The translations under genes and the position numbers were made by a program. A stretch of 58,721 nt of DNA from an uncultured Clostridia bacterium. GTDB lineage: Bacteria; Bacillota; Clostridia; TANB77; CAG-508. The notes beneath the pieces were generated by a model, which was not told where the DNA came from, did no database searches, and was given only the letters and a program-made list of their open reading frames with translations. Below are positions 19,201 to 25,875 of this stretch, in pieces (within the stretch, counting starts at the first letter, position 1; each line of letters begins with the position of its first letter). The stretch spans positions 1 through 58,721 of the forward strand of contig CAKOWW010000010.1 of assembly GCA_934129785.1 (NCBI GenBank), in the 5' to 3' direction.

Positions 19201-20467
19201 CACCAATATCAACAATACTTGTAACATCTGGTTCGAATTTTTTTGCAGCTGTATAGTGTGCAATTGTTTCTATTTCATTTAAGTCAATATTTAGAGCTGT
19301 TTGGATAAGCTTTTCACCATATCCTGTAACGCCACTAAATCTTAGTTTAGCTTTTTCAGGAAGTACACTATATAGTTTTTTCAACATATTCATAACACTT
19401 TTTAAAGGATTTCCTTCATTGCTTCCATATAATGAATAAAGTAAATTTCCTTCATTATCTATTAAAACAAGTTTTGTTGTTGTAGAACCTGCATCAATAC
19501 CTAGAAAACAGTCTCCTTCATATGTTGATAATTCTTTTTTTGCTACAGTATCTTTATTGTGTCTGTCTTTAAATTCTTTGTATTCATCTTCATTTTTAAA
19601 TAGTGGGTCTAAGGGTTTTGTTGTATTATCATGAGAGATTTTTAAGTTTTCAATTTTTGCTTCTAGTTTTGAAGGTGTAAAAGCTTCAGTATTCATAGAA
19701 TCTAAAGCAGCGCCTTTAGCTACAAGAAGGTGTGCTTCCTCAGGCACAATTACTTCATCATCTGTTAAATTTAAAGTTTCTATAAATCTTGTTCTTAATT
19801 CAGATAAATAATTTAAAGGTCCACCTAGAAATGCAACATTTCCTCTAATAGGTCTACCACAAGCAAGTCCACTAATTGTTTGGTTTACAACTGCTTGGAA
19901 AATTGATGCTGCTATGTCTTCTTTTGCTGCACCTTCATTTATTAAAGGTTGAATGTCTGTTTTAGCGAAAACACCGCAACGAGAAGCAATTGGGTAAATT
20001 GTTTTATAATTTTTTGCAAGTTCATTAAGACCAGCTGTATCTGTGTGTAATAAAGAAGCCATTTGGTCTAAAAATGCTCCTGTACCACCAGCACATGTTC
20101 CGTTCATACGCTGTTCAATTGATTGGTCAAAATAAATTATTTTTGCATCTTCTCCACCAAGCTCAATGACTACATCTGTTTTTGGTATGTATTTTTCGAC
20201 AGCACGTTTACAAGAAACAACTTCTTGAATAAAGTCAACTCCTAAGAATTTTGCTGCAGACATTGCTCCAGAACCTGTAAGTGCTAATGTGAAGTTGTTT
20301 GAAGGATATTTTAAAAGTAAATCTTCTAACACATTACATACAGTATTTTTAGTATCTGAAAAATGTCTTTGGTAATTTTTATATATAGTTTTTTTGTTTT
20401 TATCCATTACGATAATTTTAACTGTTGTTGAACCAACATCTAATCCAACATGTAATATTTCATTCAT
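16205..20467 (-). CDS. Giant acyl-CoA dehydratase activase-related protein
   Basis: A 1420-residue protein of the BcrAD/BadFG activator family. Two ASKHA ATPase domains are joined in tandem, with phosphate-loop motifs Gly-Leu-Asp-Val-Gly-Ser-Thr-Thr (near residue 8) and Gly-Ile-Asp-Ala-Gly-Ser-Thr-Thr (near 320). Cysteine sites for an iron-sulfur cluster are Gly-Thr-Cys-Ala-Gly-Gly, Ser-Arg-Cys and the matching Cys residues in domain 2. A DUF2229-type region with a CxxC-type cluster (near 610) and a dehydratase-subunit-like C-terminal half follow. Family members activate radical 2-hydroxyacyl-CoA dehydratases by ATP-driven electron transfer, but the substrate of this large fused form is not known. 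Ribosome site AAAAAAGGAG. No dehydratase genes lie nearby. Confidence 0.85.
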   Translation of the reverse strand: MNEILHVGLDVGSTTVKIIVMDKNKKTIYKNYQRHFSDTKNTVCNVLEDLLLKYPSNNFTLALTGSGAMSAAKFLGVDFIQEVVSCKRAVEKYIPKTDVVIELGGEDAKIIYFDQSIEQRMNGTCAGGTGAFLDQMASLLHTDTAGLNELAKNYKTIYPIASRCGVFAKTDIQPLINEGAAKEDIAASIFQAVVNQTISGLACGRPIRGNVAFLGGPLNYLSELRTRFIETLNLTDDEVIVPEEAHLLVAKGAALDSMNTEAFTPSKLEAKIENLKISHDNTTKPLDPLFKNEDEYKEFKDRHNKDTVAKKELSTYEGDCFLGIDAGSTTTKLVLIDNEGNLLYSLYGSNEGNPLKSVMNMLKKLYSVLPEKAKLRFSGVTGYGEKLIQTALNIDLNEIETIAHYTAAKKFEPDVTSIVDIGGQDMKYIKMKNGTIDNIMLNEACSSGCGSFIETFAKSLNIEISEFVKEAIKSKTPVDLGSRCTVFMNSKIKQAQKEGYSVGDISSGLSYSVIKNAIQKVMKVRDVETLGNHIVVQGGTFYNDAVLRAFELIVGKNVVRPDIAGLMGAYGMALLSKEQYETNLDMEYYSKILKADEIDKLEIKVTHTRCNNCENHCKLTINKFSNGQIHVSGNRCERGAGVVTKSKKLPNLVQYKFERIFNYTPLEEQFAPRGTIGIPRVLNMYEDYPFWFTFLTSLGFRVILSEKSKRSTYEKGMESMPSESVCYPAKLSHGHIESLLEQGIKTIFYPCIPYSRKEYEKADNHYNCPIVISYSEVLKNNVEGLKDPSIKFINPFLPFEKKNLVKKILELDEFKEYNFTKQELLEAATKAEAEYQKCKKDIRDKGTETVKYIEENNLKGIVLAGRPYHVDPEINHGIDTLITSLGLCVLTEDSISDKSEAKRPIRVVDQWVYHARLYAAADFVGKHDCLELVQLNSFGCGVDAVTTDQVEEILSSYDKMYTLIKIDEVNNLGAVRIRIRSLLASMKKREQDKIHEQADGDYGLKKVIFTKEMKKDYTILIPQMAPIHFELLEAAVKASGYKVELLRTCTQKTVETGLKYVNNDACYPSILVTGQMIEALQSGKYDLNKTALIMSQTGGGCRATNYIGFIRKALKDAGFSQVPVISFNIVGMEKMPGFKLTVPMAERLLKMVVYGDLLQKMLTKNRAYEVNKGETQALFDKWMDKCKKLLEKSTNKEFKQSIYDIVNDFEKIELDTSVKKPKVGIVGEVLIKYHPFGNNYVADILEKEGAEVILPDFMGFVKFMCTHKITFNSLLNTNKTSSKIMKTAIKLVDILEKDVKIALANSKKDYLQPCDIWHLEDKVKDVLSIGNQTGEGWFLTAEMIEYIEHGIPNIICVQPFACLPNHVVGKGVIKTIRSIYPMANISPVDYDPGASEANQTNRIKLLMTVAKDNLKIDNNK

Positions 20468-20515
20468 GACAAAATCTCCTTTTTTGTTTATAATTTTGCG
20501 CTTTTAAACACCCTA

Positions 20516-20544
20516 ATTTTATACGGAAAAGTGCATTTTGTCAA
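20516..20544 (-). promoter_or_regulatory. Promoter of the activase gene
   Basis: On the minus strand TTGACA (20544-20539), 17-bp spacer, TAAAAT (20521-20516). Confidence 0.65.
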
Positions 20545-20632
20545 ATGGAAAATAAAGGAAAATTATGTTCTAAATAGGACAAACAAATAATAAAATTAAA
20601 AAGAAAAAGCAATATGAAATTACGGGAATTAA

Positions 20633-20656
20633 AACTAGGTTTTTAAAGCCTAGTTT
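20633..20656. other. 8-bp inverted repeat between divergent genes
   Basis: AAACTAGG (20633-20640) pairs with CCTAGTTT (20649-20656). It lies in the 257-bp divergent region between the activase and the GerMN gene. No clear T run follows it on the plus strand, so it could be an operator or an mRNA leader hairpin. Confidence 0.4.
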
Positions 20657-20724
20657 CACAAATGTCTTAACAGTTTTAAATGAAAATGTAATGAATATTG
20701 CAAATAGAAAAAAAGGAGGAGCTT

Positions 20725-21264
20725 ATGAAAAATAAAAAAATTGTTATAATTTTTTCAATTTTATTAATATTGGTTTTAATTGGAGGATATTTTGCAATAA
20801 AATATGCAAAGCAAAGTAAGGAAAAAACAATAACAGAAGAATATACGCCGCAAGAAGAAATTTCAGATGAACAATTAAGGCAAACAATAGTAAGTTTATA
20901 TTTTATTTCTAAAGATACAAGAGAAATAGTGCCAGAGGCTAGACTTATAAATATTAAAGAAATAATAAATGATCCATGTGATAAATTAATTAATTTATTA
21001 ATTGAAGGTCCTAAGAGTGATAAGCAGGAAAAAATAATACCTGAAAATACGAAATTATTAAAAACATATATGGAAGGTGATTGTGTAACAATAGATTTAT
21101 CAAAAGAGTTTTTAAATTATAATAAAACAGAAGAAAATGCAAAAGAAAAATTACTTCAAAGTATAGTACATACATTAACTCAATTAACAGAAGTAAATAA
21201 AGTAAAAATATTAATAGAAGGAAATGTAAATGAAGAATTTAATGAAACATATACTTTAAAATAA
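20725..21264 (+). CDS. GerMN-domain membrane-anchored protein
   Basis: A 179-residue protein with one N-terminal membrane helix (about 6-27) and an extracytoplasmic GerMN domain (about 55-170), with the typical Leu-Tyr-Phe start, Leu-Ile-Glu-Gly-Pro and a late Val-Thr-Ile-Asp-Leu-Ser motif. GerMN domains occur in spore germination and sporulation envelope proteins (GerM). The start at 20725 is set by AAAAAGGAGGAGC; an upstream in-frame ATG at 20698 has no ribosome site. It converges closely with the small gene at 21266. Confidence 0.8.
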   Translation: MKNKKIVIIFSILLILVLIGGYFAIKYAKQSKEKTITEEYTPQEEISDEQLRQTIVSLYFISKDTREIVPEARLINIKEIINDPCDKLINLLIEGPKSDKQEKIIPENTKLLKTYMEGDCVTIDLSKEFLNYNKTEENAKEKLLQSIVHTLTQLTEVNKVKILIEGNVNEEFNETYTLK

Positions 21265-21265
21265 T

Positions 21266-21433
21266 TTATTTAAAAAGCTTATAAAGCGTTACGTATTTTG
21301 TAAATCTTTTAAAATCATTTAAAAAATGTTCAACATCATTTAAAGATTTTATAGTGTTTTTTTTGTAAGTTTTGAAATTTGGTTTCTTCTTTTTTGGAGG
21401 TGGCTTTTTACCACCTCTATCATTTGGTTCCAT
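21266..21433 (-). CDS. Small basic protein, unknown
   Basis: A 55-residue protein not recognised by name. It has an Arg-Gly-Gly then Pro/Lys-rich N-terminal third (Pro-Pro-Pro-Lys-Lys-Lys-Lys) and an amphipathic C-terminal helix. The start at 21433 has AAAGGACTGAG upstream, whereas the longer reading from 21490 does not. Its stop is 1 bp from the stop of the GerMN gene. It is likely expressed because of the ribosome site and biased composition, but a role cannot be given. Confidence 0.5.
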   Translation of the reverse strand: MEPNDRGGKKPPPKKKKPNFKTYKKNTIKSLNDVEHFLNDFKRFTKYVTLYKLFK

Positions 21434-21510
21434 AAACTCAGTCCTTTTTGATTTTTTATGTATATTGTTATATAATATGAATCGAAACAAAAATTGTGAT
21501 AAATTTAAAA

Positions 21511-21840
21511 AATGAAAAAATTAGAATAAATTCGAATAAAATCGAATAAATTAGAAAACAAGAGAAAACGTGAGAATTTAAATTTACAAATAAATTAAAA
21601 ATGAAAAAATTAGAATAAATTCGAATAAAATCGAATAAATTAGAAAACGTGAGAAAACGTGAGAATTTAAATTTACAAATAAATTAAAAAATGAAAAAAT
21701 TAGAATAAATTCGAATAAAATCGAATAAATTAGAAAACGCGAGAAAACGCGAGAATTTAAATTTACAAATAAATTAAAGAATGAAAAAATTAGAATAAAT
21801 TCGAAAAAAATCGAATAAATTAGAAAAAAAGAGAAAAATG
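21511..21840. repeat. Array of 90-bp tandem repeats with 10-bp internal period
   Basis: Copies begin at 21511, 21600, 21690 and 21780 (the last is truncated by the next gene), with units of 89-90 bp and very few differences. Each unit opens with ATGAAAAAATTAGAATAAA and contains successive 10-bp blocks ending GAATAAA, so A-tracts recur once per helical turn. A fifth, shorter copy lies at 22598-22650. This looks like intrinsically curved DNA. No spacers exist, so it is not a CRISPR array. Confidence 0.9.
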
Positions 21841-21852
21841 GGAGATTTTAGA

Positions 21853-22596
21853 ATGGAAATAAAATTAGAAGAAAATGAAAGAATTGACGACCTAGAATTT
21901 AAAAACTTAAAAGTAATTCAAAACAAAAATGGATTTTGTTTTGGAATGGATGCAGTATTATTATCTGATTTTGCAAAAAACATAAAAAGAAATGCAACAG
22001 TTTTAGATTTGGGAACAGGGACAGGAATAATTCCAATTTTATTATGTGGAAAAACCGAATTAAAAAAAGTAATTGGAGTGGAAATTCAAGAAGAAGTAGC
22101 TAAAATGGCTAAAAAAAGTATTTTATTAAATGGTTTGGAAGGTAGATTTGAAATACTGAATTGTAATATAAAAGAATTAAATAAAATATATAAAAAACAA
22201 ACTTTTGATGTAATAGTAACAAATCCTCCATACAAAAAACAAAATTCAGGAATAGTAAATGAAAATGAGAAAAAAGTTATTTCAAGACATGAAATAACTG
22301 CAAATTTAGAAGATTTTATAAAAATTGCTAAAGATCTTTTAAAAGATAAAGGTGAACTTTATATGGTTCATAGACCCGAAAGATTAGTAGATATTTTTGA
22401 ATTAATGAGAAAATATAGAATAGAACCCAAAGTACTAAAAATGGTTTGTCCAAATAAGAACAAAGAACCAAATTTAGTTTTAATAAAGGGGGTAAAAAAC
22501 GCAAAAACATTTTTAAAAATAGAAAAAAATTTATATGTTTATGATAAAGAAAACAAGTATACTAAAGAATTATTAGAAATTTATAATAAATTATAA
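21853..22596 (+). CDS. tRNA1(Val) A37 N6-methyltransferase-like protein
   Basis: A 247-residue SAM-dependent N6-adenine methyltransferase of the TrmN6/YfiC family, methylating tRNA or a related RNA. It has the SAM motif Val-Leu-Asp-Leu-Gly-Thr-Gly-Thr-Gly (near residue 50) and the catalytic Asn-Pro-Pro-Tyr (near 123). The family N-terminus Gly-Phe-Cys-Phe-Gly-Met-Asp-Ala-Val-Leu-Leu is present. The start at 21853 is chosen because GGGAG precedes it by 8 bp; the in-frame ATG at 21838 belongs to the repeat array. Probably co-transcribed with rsmI, as in other Firmicutes. Confidence 0.88.
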   Translation: MEIKLEENERIDDLEFKNLKVIQNKNGFCFGMDAVLLSDFAKNIKRNATVLDLGTGTGIIPILLCGKTELKKVIGVEIQEEVAKMAKKSILLNGLEGRFEILNCNIKELNKIYKKQTFDVIVTNPPYKKQNSGIVNENEKKVISRHEITANLEDFIKIAKDLLKDKGELYMVHRPERLVDIFELMRKYRIEPKVLKMVCPNKNKEPNLVLIKGVKNAKTFLKIEKNLYVYDKENKYTKELLEIYNKL

Positions 22597-22597
22597 T

Positions 22598-22650
22598 ATG
22601 AAAAAAATAGAATAAATTCGAATAAAATCGAATAAATTAGAAAATGAGAG
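22598..22650. repeat. Fifth, partial copy of the 90-bp repeat
   Basis: The ATGAAAAAAATAGAATAAA opening and the 10-bp blocks of the array at 21511-21840 recur here, between the methyltransferase and rsmI, ending at the rsmI ribosome site. Confidence 0.85.
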
Positions 22651-22668
22651 AAAAAAGGAGTTTTTGAA

Positions 22669-23496
22669 ATGAATGAAAAAAATAATGGTATTTTATATAT
22701 AATAGCAACGCCAATAGGAAATTTGGAAGATATAACATTAAGAGCAATTAGAATTTTAAAAGAGGTAGATTTAATAGCAGCTGAAGATACAAGACATACT
22801 TTAAAATTATTAAATCATTTAGAAATATCAAAACCTATGATAAGCTATCATAGGCACAATGAAGAACTAAGAGTAGATGGATTAATAGAAAAATTAAAAG
22901 AAGGAAAAAATATTGGTTTAGTTTCTGATGCTGGAACACCAGGTATATGTGATCCAGGTGAAGAAATAATAAAAAAATGCATAGAAGAGAATATAAAAAT
23001 AATACCAATTCCTGGAGCATGTGCAATGATAAATGCATTAATTTGTTCAGGAATAAGTACAAAAGAATTTTCATTTTTTGGCTTTTTACCATTAAACAAA
23101 AAAACAAGAAAAATAAAATTAGAAGAAATACAAAAATCAAAAAGAACCATAATATTATATGAAGCACCACATAAATTAAAAACAACATTAAATGATTTAA
23201 AAGATATTTTAGGAAATAGAAAAATAGTTTTAGCAAGAGAATTAACAAAAATACATGAAGAATACATTAGAGGAACAGCAGAGGAATTAATACAAAAAAC
23301 AGAACAGATAAAGGGTGAATTTGTATTAATTATAGAAGAAAATAATATTGAAGAGGAAAATGAACTAAATTATTTGAGTTTAGAAGAACATTATAAATAT
23401 TATGAAAATAAAGGATTAGATAAAAAAGAAATAATAAAGAAAATAGCTAAAGATAGAGACGTGAATAAAAATGAAATATATAAATATTTTATATAA
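22669..23496 (+). CDS. rsmI: 16S rRNA 2'-O-ribose C1402 methyltransferase RsmI
   Basis: A 275-residue tetrapyrrole-methylase-fold enzyme that 2'-O-methylates C1402 of 16S rRNA. Signature motifs are Ala-Thr-Pro-Ile-Gly-Asn-Leu-Glu-Asp at the N-terminus, Ala-Glu-Asp-Thr-Arg, Ser-Tyr-His-Arg-His-Asn-Glu and Ser-Asp-Ala-Gly-Thr-Pro-Gly. The length is standard. The AAAAAAGGAG ribosome site is formed at the edge of the partial 90-bp repeat. A 16-bp terminator follows. Confidence 0.95.
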   Translation: MNEKNNGILYIIATPIGNLEDITLRAIRILKEVDLIAAEDTRHTLKLLNHLEISKPMISYHRHNEELRVDGLIEKLKEGKNIGLVSDAGTPGICDPGEEIIKKCIEENIKIIPIPGACAMINALICSGISTKEFSFFGFLPLNKKTRKIKLEEIQKSKRTIILYEAPHKLKTTLNDLKDILGNRKIVLARELTKIHEEYIRGTAEELIQKTEQIKGEFVLIIEENNIEEENELNYLSLEEHYKYYENKGLDKKEIIKKIAKDRDVNKNEIYKYFI

Positions 23497-23533
23497 AAAT
23501 AAACCCTACATTAAATGTGGGGTTTATTTTTAT
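23496..23533. terminator. Bidirectional terminator between rsmI and the abrB-like gene
   Basis: A 16-bp stem (23496-23511 with 23515-23530, including one G-U pair) with a 3-base loop and A/T flanks serving both convergent genes. Confidence 0.85.
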
Positions 23534-23549
23534 AAATAATTTATTTTTA

Positions 23550-23801
23550 TTATTCATCTTTTAATTTTCCAATTTTTGCAGAACAAGTTTTACAAATTAA
23601 TTTATCATTATATGTTAATAATTTTTTTGTACTTCCGCAAAAAATGCAGTTTGGTTCGAATTTTTTAAGTACAATTGAAGAACCATCTACATATATTTCT
23701 ATTGGATCTTTTTCAACTATATTAAATTGATTTCGTATTTCAATCGGAATAACAACTCTGCCTAGCTCGTCCATTTTTCTAATGATTCCTGTTGATTTCA
23801 T
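23550..23801 (-). CDS. AbrB-family regulator with C-terminal zinc-type motif
   Basis: An 83-residue transition-state-type regulator. The N-terminal AbrB DNA-binding swapped-hairpin domain has Gly-Ile-Ile-Arg-Lys-Met-Asp-Glu-Leu-Gly-Arg and Val-Val-Ile-Pro-Ile-Glu-Ile-Arg. The C-terminal part has Cys-Ile-Phe-Cys and Cys-Lys-Thr-Cys, a probable zinc ribbon as in several clostridial AbrB proteins. Known relatives control growth-phase and sporulation genes; targets here are unknown. It lies next to spmA, divergently, with its own promoter and a GGAGGAG ribosome site. Confidence 0.88.
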   Translation of the reverse strand: MKSTGIIRKMDELGRVVIPIEIRNQFNIVEKDPIEIYVDGSSIVLKKFEPNCIFCGSTKKLLTYNDKLICKTCSAKIGKLKDE

Positions 23802-23848
23802 AACCTACTCCTCCTTAAAAGTTATATTTTTACAATCCGTATATCCAT

Positions 23849-23877
23849 AATATATCATAAATGAAACGCAAGGTCAA
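23849..23877 (-). promoter_or_regulatory. Promoter of the abrB-like gene
   Basis: On the minus strand TTGACC (23877-23872), 17-bp spacer, TATATT (23854-23849). Confidence 0.6.
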
Positions 23878-23929
23878 TTATATTGTAATAAAAAAGTAAT
23901 ATTTGAATAAAATTATTTAGGTGATAAGT

Positions 23930-24509
23930 ATGCTAAATATAGTTTGGCCAATTTTTATAATAATATCATTTTTATATGCAATTTTTTCAGGAAATTTAGA
24001 AAATTTAAATACATCAATTTTTAATAGCACAGATGATGCTGTAAAATTAACAATAAATTTGTTAGGAACAATGTGTTTTTGGAATGGTGTAATGCATATA
24101 GCTAGTAAAACTAATTTAATAGAAAAACTAACTAAATTTTTGGAGCCGGTTATAAAATTTTTATTTCCTGAGCAAAAAAATAATAAAAAAATAAAAAAAG
24201 AAATTTCAATGAATATGATTGCAAATATTTTAGGACTTGGAAATGCAGCAACTCCATTGGGGCTTAAAGCAATGAAATCAATGCAAGAGGAAAATAAAGA
24301 TAAAGATACTTTAACTGATTCGATGCTTATGTTTATTGTGATAAATACGGCTTCAATTCAAATTATTCCTACAACTGTAATAGCAATTAGAAATTCATTA
24401 GGCTCTAAAAATCCCACAGCTATAGTGTTTCCAGTATGGATAGCAACAATATTTTCTGCTATTGCACGGTGTTACAGTTGCAAAAATATTAATAAAAAAG
24501 AAAAAATAA
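23930..24509 (+). CDS. spmA: Spore maturation protein A, needs +1 shift at CGG
   Basis: SpmA, a nucleoside-recognition (Gate) domain membrane protein acting with SpmB in spore core dehydration. Family motifs include Gly-Leu-Gly-Asn-Ala-Ala-Thr-Pro-Leu-Gly and Asn-Thr-Ala-Ser-Ile-Gln-Ile-Ile-Pro-Thr-Thr-Val. The zero frame runs on to 24520 with a tail Arg-Cys-Tyr-Ser-Cys-Lys unlike SpmA. Skipping the C of the in-frame CGG at 24467 gives Ser-Ala-Ile-Ala-Gly-Val-Thr-Val-Ala-Lys then a Lys-rich end at 24509, matching the usual hydrophobic end of SpmA and a length of 192 residues. The start at ATG 23930 uses AGGTGA; a GTG at 23921 is possible. Confidence 0.85.
24467..24469 (+). other. In-frame CGG, putative +1 recoding site (spmA)
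   Basis: Context GCA-CGG-TGT. Dropping the C gives GCA-GGT-GTT and the SpmA-like C-terminus. Confidence 0.65.
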
Positions 24510-24562
24510 AAGGTTTATAGATACCTTACTAAAAATCTAAATATAATATATAGGTATAATAA

Positions 24563-25090
24563 ATGAAACTGGTAAATTTTATTTCAAATTTGGCGATGCC
24601 TGCAATTATTTTACTGATTGTAATGTATGGAGTAAAGGAAAAAAATAAAGTTTTTGATACTTTTTTGGAAGGTGCAAAAGAGGGAATAGAGACAACTGTT
24701 AATATATTTCCAACTTTAGTAGGACTTTTTGTAGCGATTGGGGCTTTGAGAAGTTCTGGAATTTTAGATATGATAATAAATATTATAAATCCAATTTTAA
24801 TGATAATAGATTTTCCAAGTGAATTAGTTCCTTTAGCTTTGTTACGACCTATTTCTGGAAGTAGTTCAATTGCCGTAGCAACAGATATTATGAAAAATTG
24901 TGGAGTTGATAGTTTGTTTGGAATTATGGCATCAACAATTATGGGTTCAACAGAAACTACATTATATACAATTGCAATTTATACTAGTTGCATAAAAGTA
25001 AAAAATACTAGACTTGTTTTAGTTGCAGCTTTAGCTGCAGATGTAATTGGAATGCTAACTAGTGTTGTGGTTTGTCGAATTTTGTCGTAA
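24563..25090 (+). CDS. spmB: Spore maturation protein B
   Basis: A 175-residue membrane protein of the SpmB/Gate family, partner of SpmA in spore cortex maturation. Characteristic motifs are Arg-Pro-Ile-Ser-Gly-Ser-Ser-Ser-Ile-Ala and Met-Gly-Ser-Thr-Glu-Thr-Thr, between helices covering most of the protein. It follows spmA by about 50 bp, the usual order. The ribosome site is weak (ATAGGT), which is atypical for this window. No frame disturbance and no CGG codon. Confidence 0.93.
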   Translation: MKLVNFISNLAMPAIILLIVMYGVKEKNKVFDTFLEGAKEGIETTVNIFPTLVGLFVAIGALRSSGILDMIINIINPILMIIDFPSELVPLALLRPISGSSSIAVATDIMKNCGVDSLFGIMASTIMGSTETTLYTIAIYTSCIKVKNTRLVLVAALAADVIGMLTSVVVCRILS

Positions 25091-25098
25091 ACTTTTTG

Positions 25099-25127
25099 TT
25101 GACAAGATAAAAAAACCAGAGTATAAT
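25099..25127 (+). promoter_or_regulatory. Perfect sigma-A promoter after spmB
   Basis: TTGACA at 25099-25104, 17-bp spacer, TATAAT at 25122-25127. It faces the 32-codon reading frame at 25161. Confidence 0.85.
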
Positions 25128-25160
25128 GAAACAAATTTATTCAAAAGGAAAATTCAAAAA

Positions 25161-25259
25161 ATGATAAAAATCATAATATTTGTTTCAATATTTTTATTCG
25201 TAAAAAAATGGACAATCAAAAGATTATCCAAAAAAATCAAAACAAATAAAGTCAAATAA
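25161..25259 (+). CDS. 32-residue membrane microprotein
   Basis: A short reading frame with an N-terminal hydrophobic helix (about 2-14) and a strongly basic tail rich in Lys and Arg. It sits 34 bp downstream of a perfect promoter and has AAAAGGA about 9 bases before its ATG. A longer in-frame reading from 25062 would overlap spmB and has no ribosome site. Size and layout resemble small basic membrane peptides (toxin-like or membrane-modulating), but no function can be assigned. Confidence 0.5.
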   Translation: MIKIIIFVSIFLFVKKWTIKRLSKKIKTNKVK

Positions 25260-25268
25260 GTTTTTAAA

Positions 25269-25329
25269 TTTGTAGAGATATCTAAAAAAATAATGGTTAG
25301 CCCCCTATTATAAAAAAGAGCTCTACAAA
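25269..25329. other. Long-loop 9-bp inverted repeat
   Basis: TTTGTAGAG (25269-25277) and CTCTACAAA (25321-25329) could close a 61-base structure between the microprotein and rlmH. No clean T run follows, so a terminator role is uncertain. Confidence 0.35.
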
Positions 25330-25340
25330 ACCAATATAAA

Positions 25341-25820
25341 TTATCTATGATAAGTTTCTCCATGAGAAATCTTAAAAGCCCTAAATGTTTGTTCTAGCAA
25401 AAACACTCTAATTAGTTGATGAGGAAAAGTCATTTTTGAAAAGCAAATTTTAAAGTTACATTTAGAAAGAAGTTCTTGAGTTAGACCTAAAGAACCACCA
25501 ATAATAAATGTTAAATGGCTATTAGACATAGAAATCTCTTCAATTTTGCTAGAAAATTGTTCAGAGGAAAGCTCTTTTCCGTTTAAATCTAATGCAATTA
25601 CAAAAGAATCTTTTTTTAAATGGTTTAAAATATTTGAACATTCTTTATTTTTAATATCCATTTCTAAACTAGGATTTAATTTATCTGGTATTTTTTCATC
25701 AGGTAATTCTGTAATTGTTAATTTACAATATCTAGATAAGCGCTTTTTGTATTCATCTATAGCATCTCTTAAATATTTTTCTTTTATTTTTCCAATACAA
25801 ATTATTTGTATATTTAGCAT
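25341..25820 (-). CDS. rlmH: 23S rRNA pseudouridine-1915 N3-methyltransferase RlmH
   Basis: A 159-residue SPOUT methyltransferase, exactly the family's usual length. It methylates pseudouridine 1915 of 23S rRNA. The trefoil-knot motifs Phe-Ile-Ile-Gly-Gly-Ser-Leu-Gly, Met-Thr-Phe-Pro-His-Gln-Leu and the terminal His-Gly-Glu-Thr-Tyr-His-Arg are present. The start at 25820 is chosen because AAAGGAG precedes it; the longer reading to 25847 runs through that site. Last gene of the murA-walJ-rlmH set. Confidence 0.95.
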   Translation of the reverse strand: MLNIQIICIGKIKEKYLRDAIDEYKKRLSRYCKLTITELPDEKIPDKLNPSLEMDIKNKECSNILNHLKKDSFVIALDLNGKELSSEQFSSKIEEISMSNSHLTFIIGGSLGLTQELLSKCNFKICFSKMTFPHQLIRVFLLEQTFRAFKISHGETYHR

Positions 25821-25875
25821 AATAACTCCTTTATAAAAAATAGGCATTAAATAAATTTAATACCTAAATTTAAAA

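Noticed and set aside
21511..21840. CRISPR array
   Set aside because: Units of 90 bp are contiguous and nearly identical with no unique spacers, and no cas genes are nearby.
25062..25259. 65-residue protein starting inside spmB
   Set aside because: No ribosome site at 25062, and the promoter at 25099-25127 lies downstream of that start; the 32-residue version is preferred.
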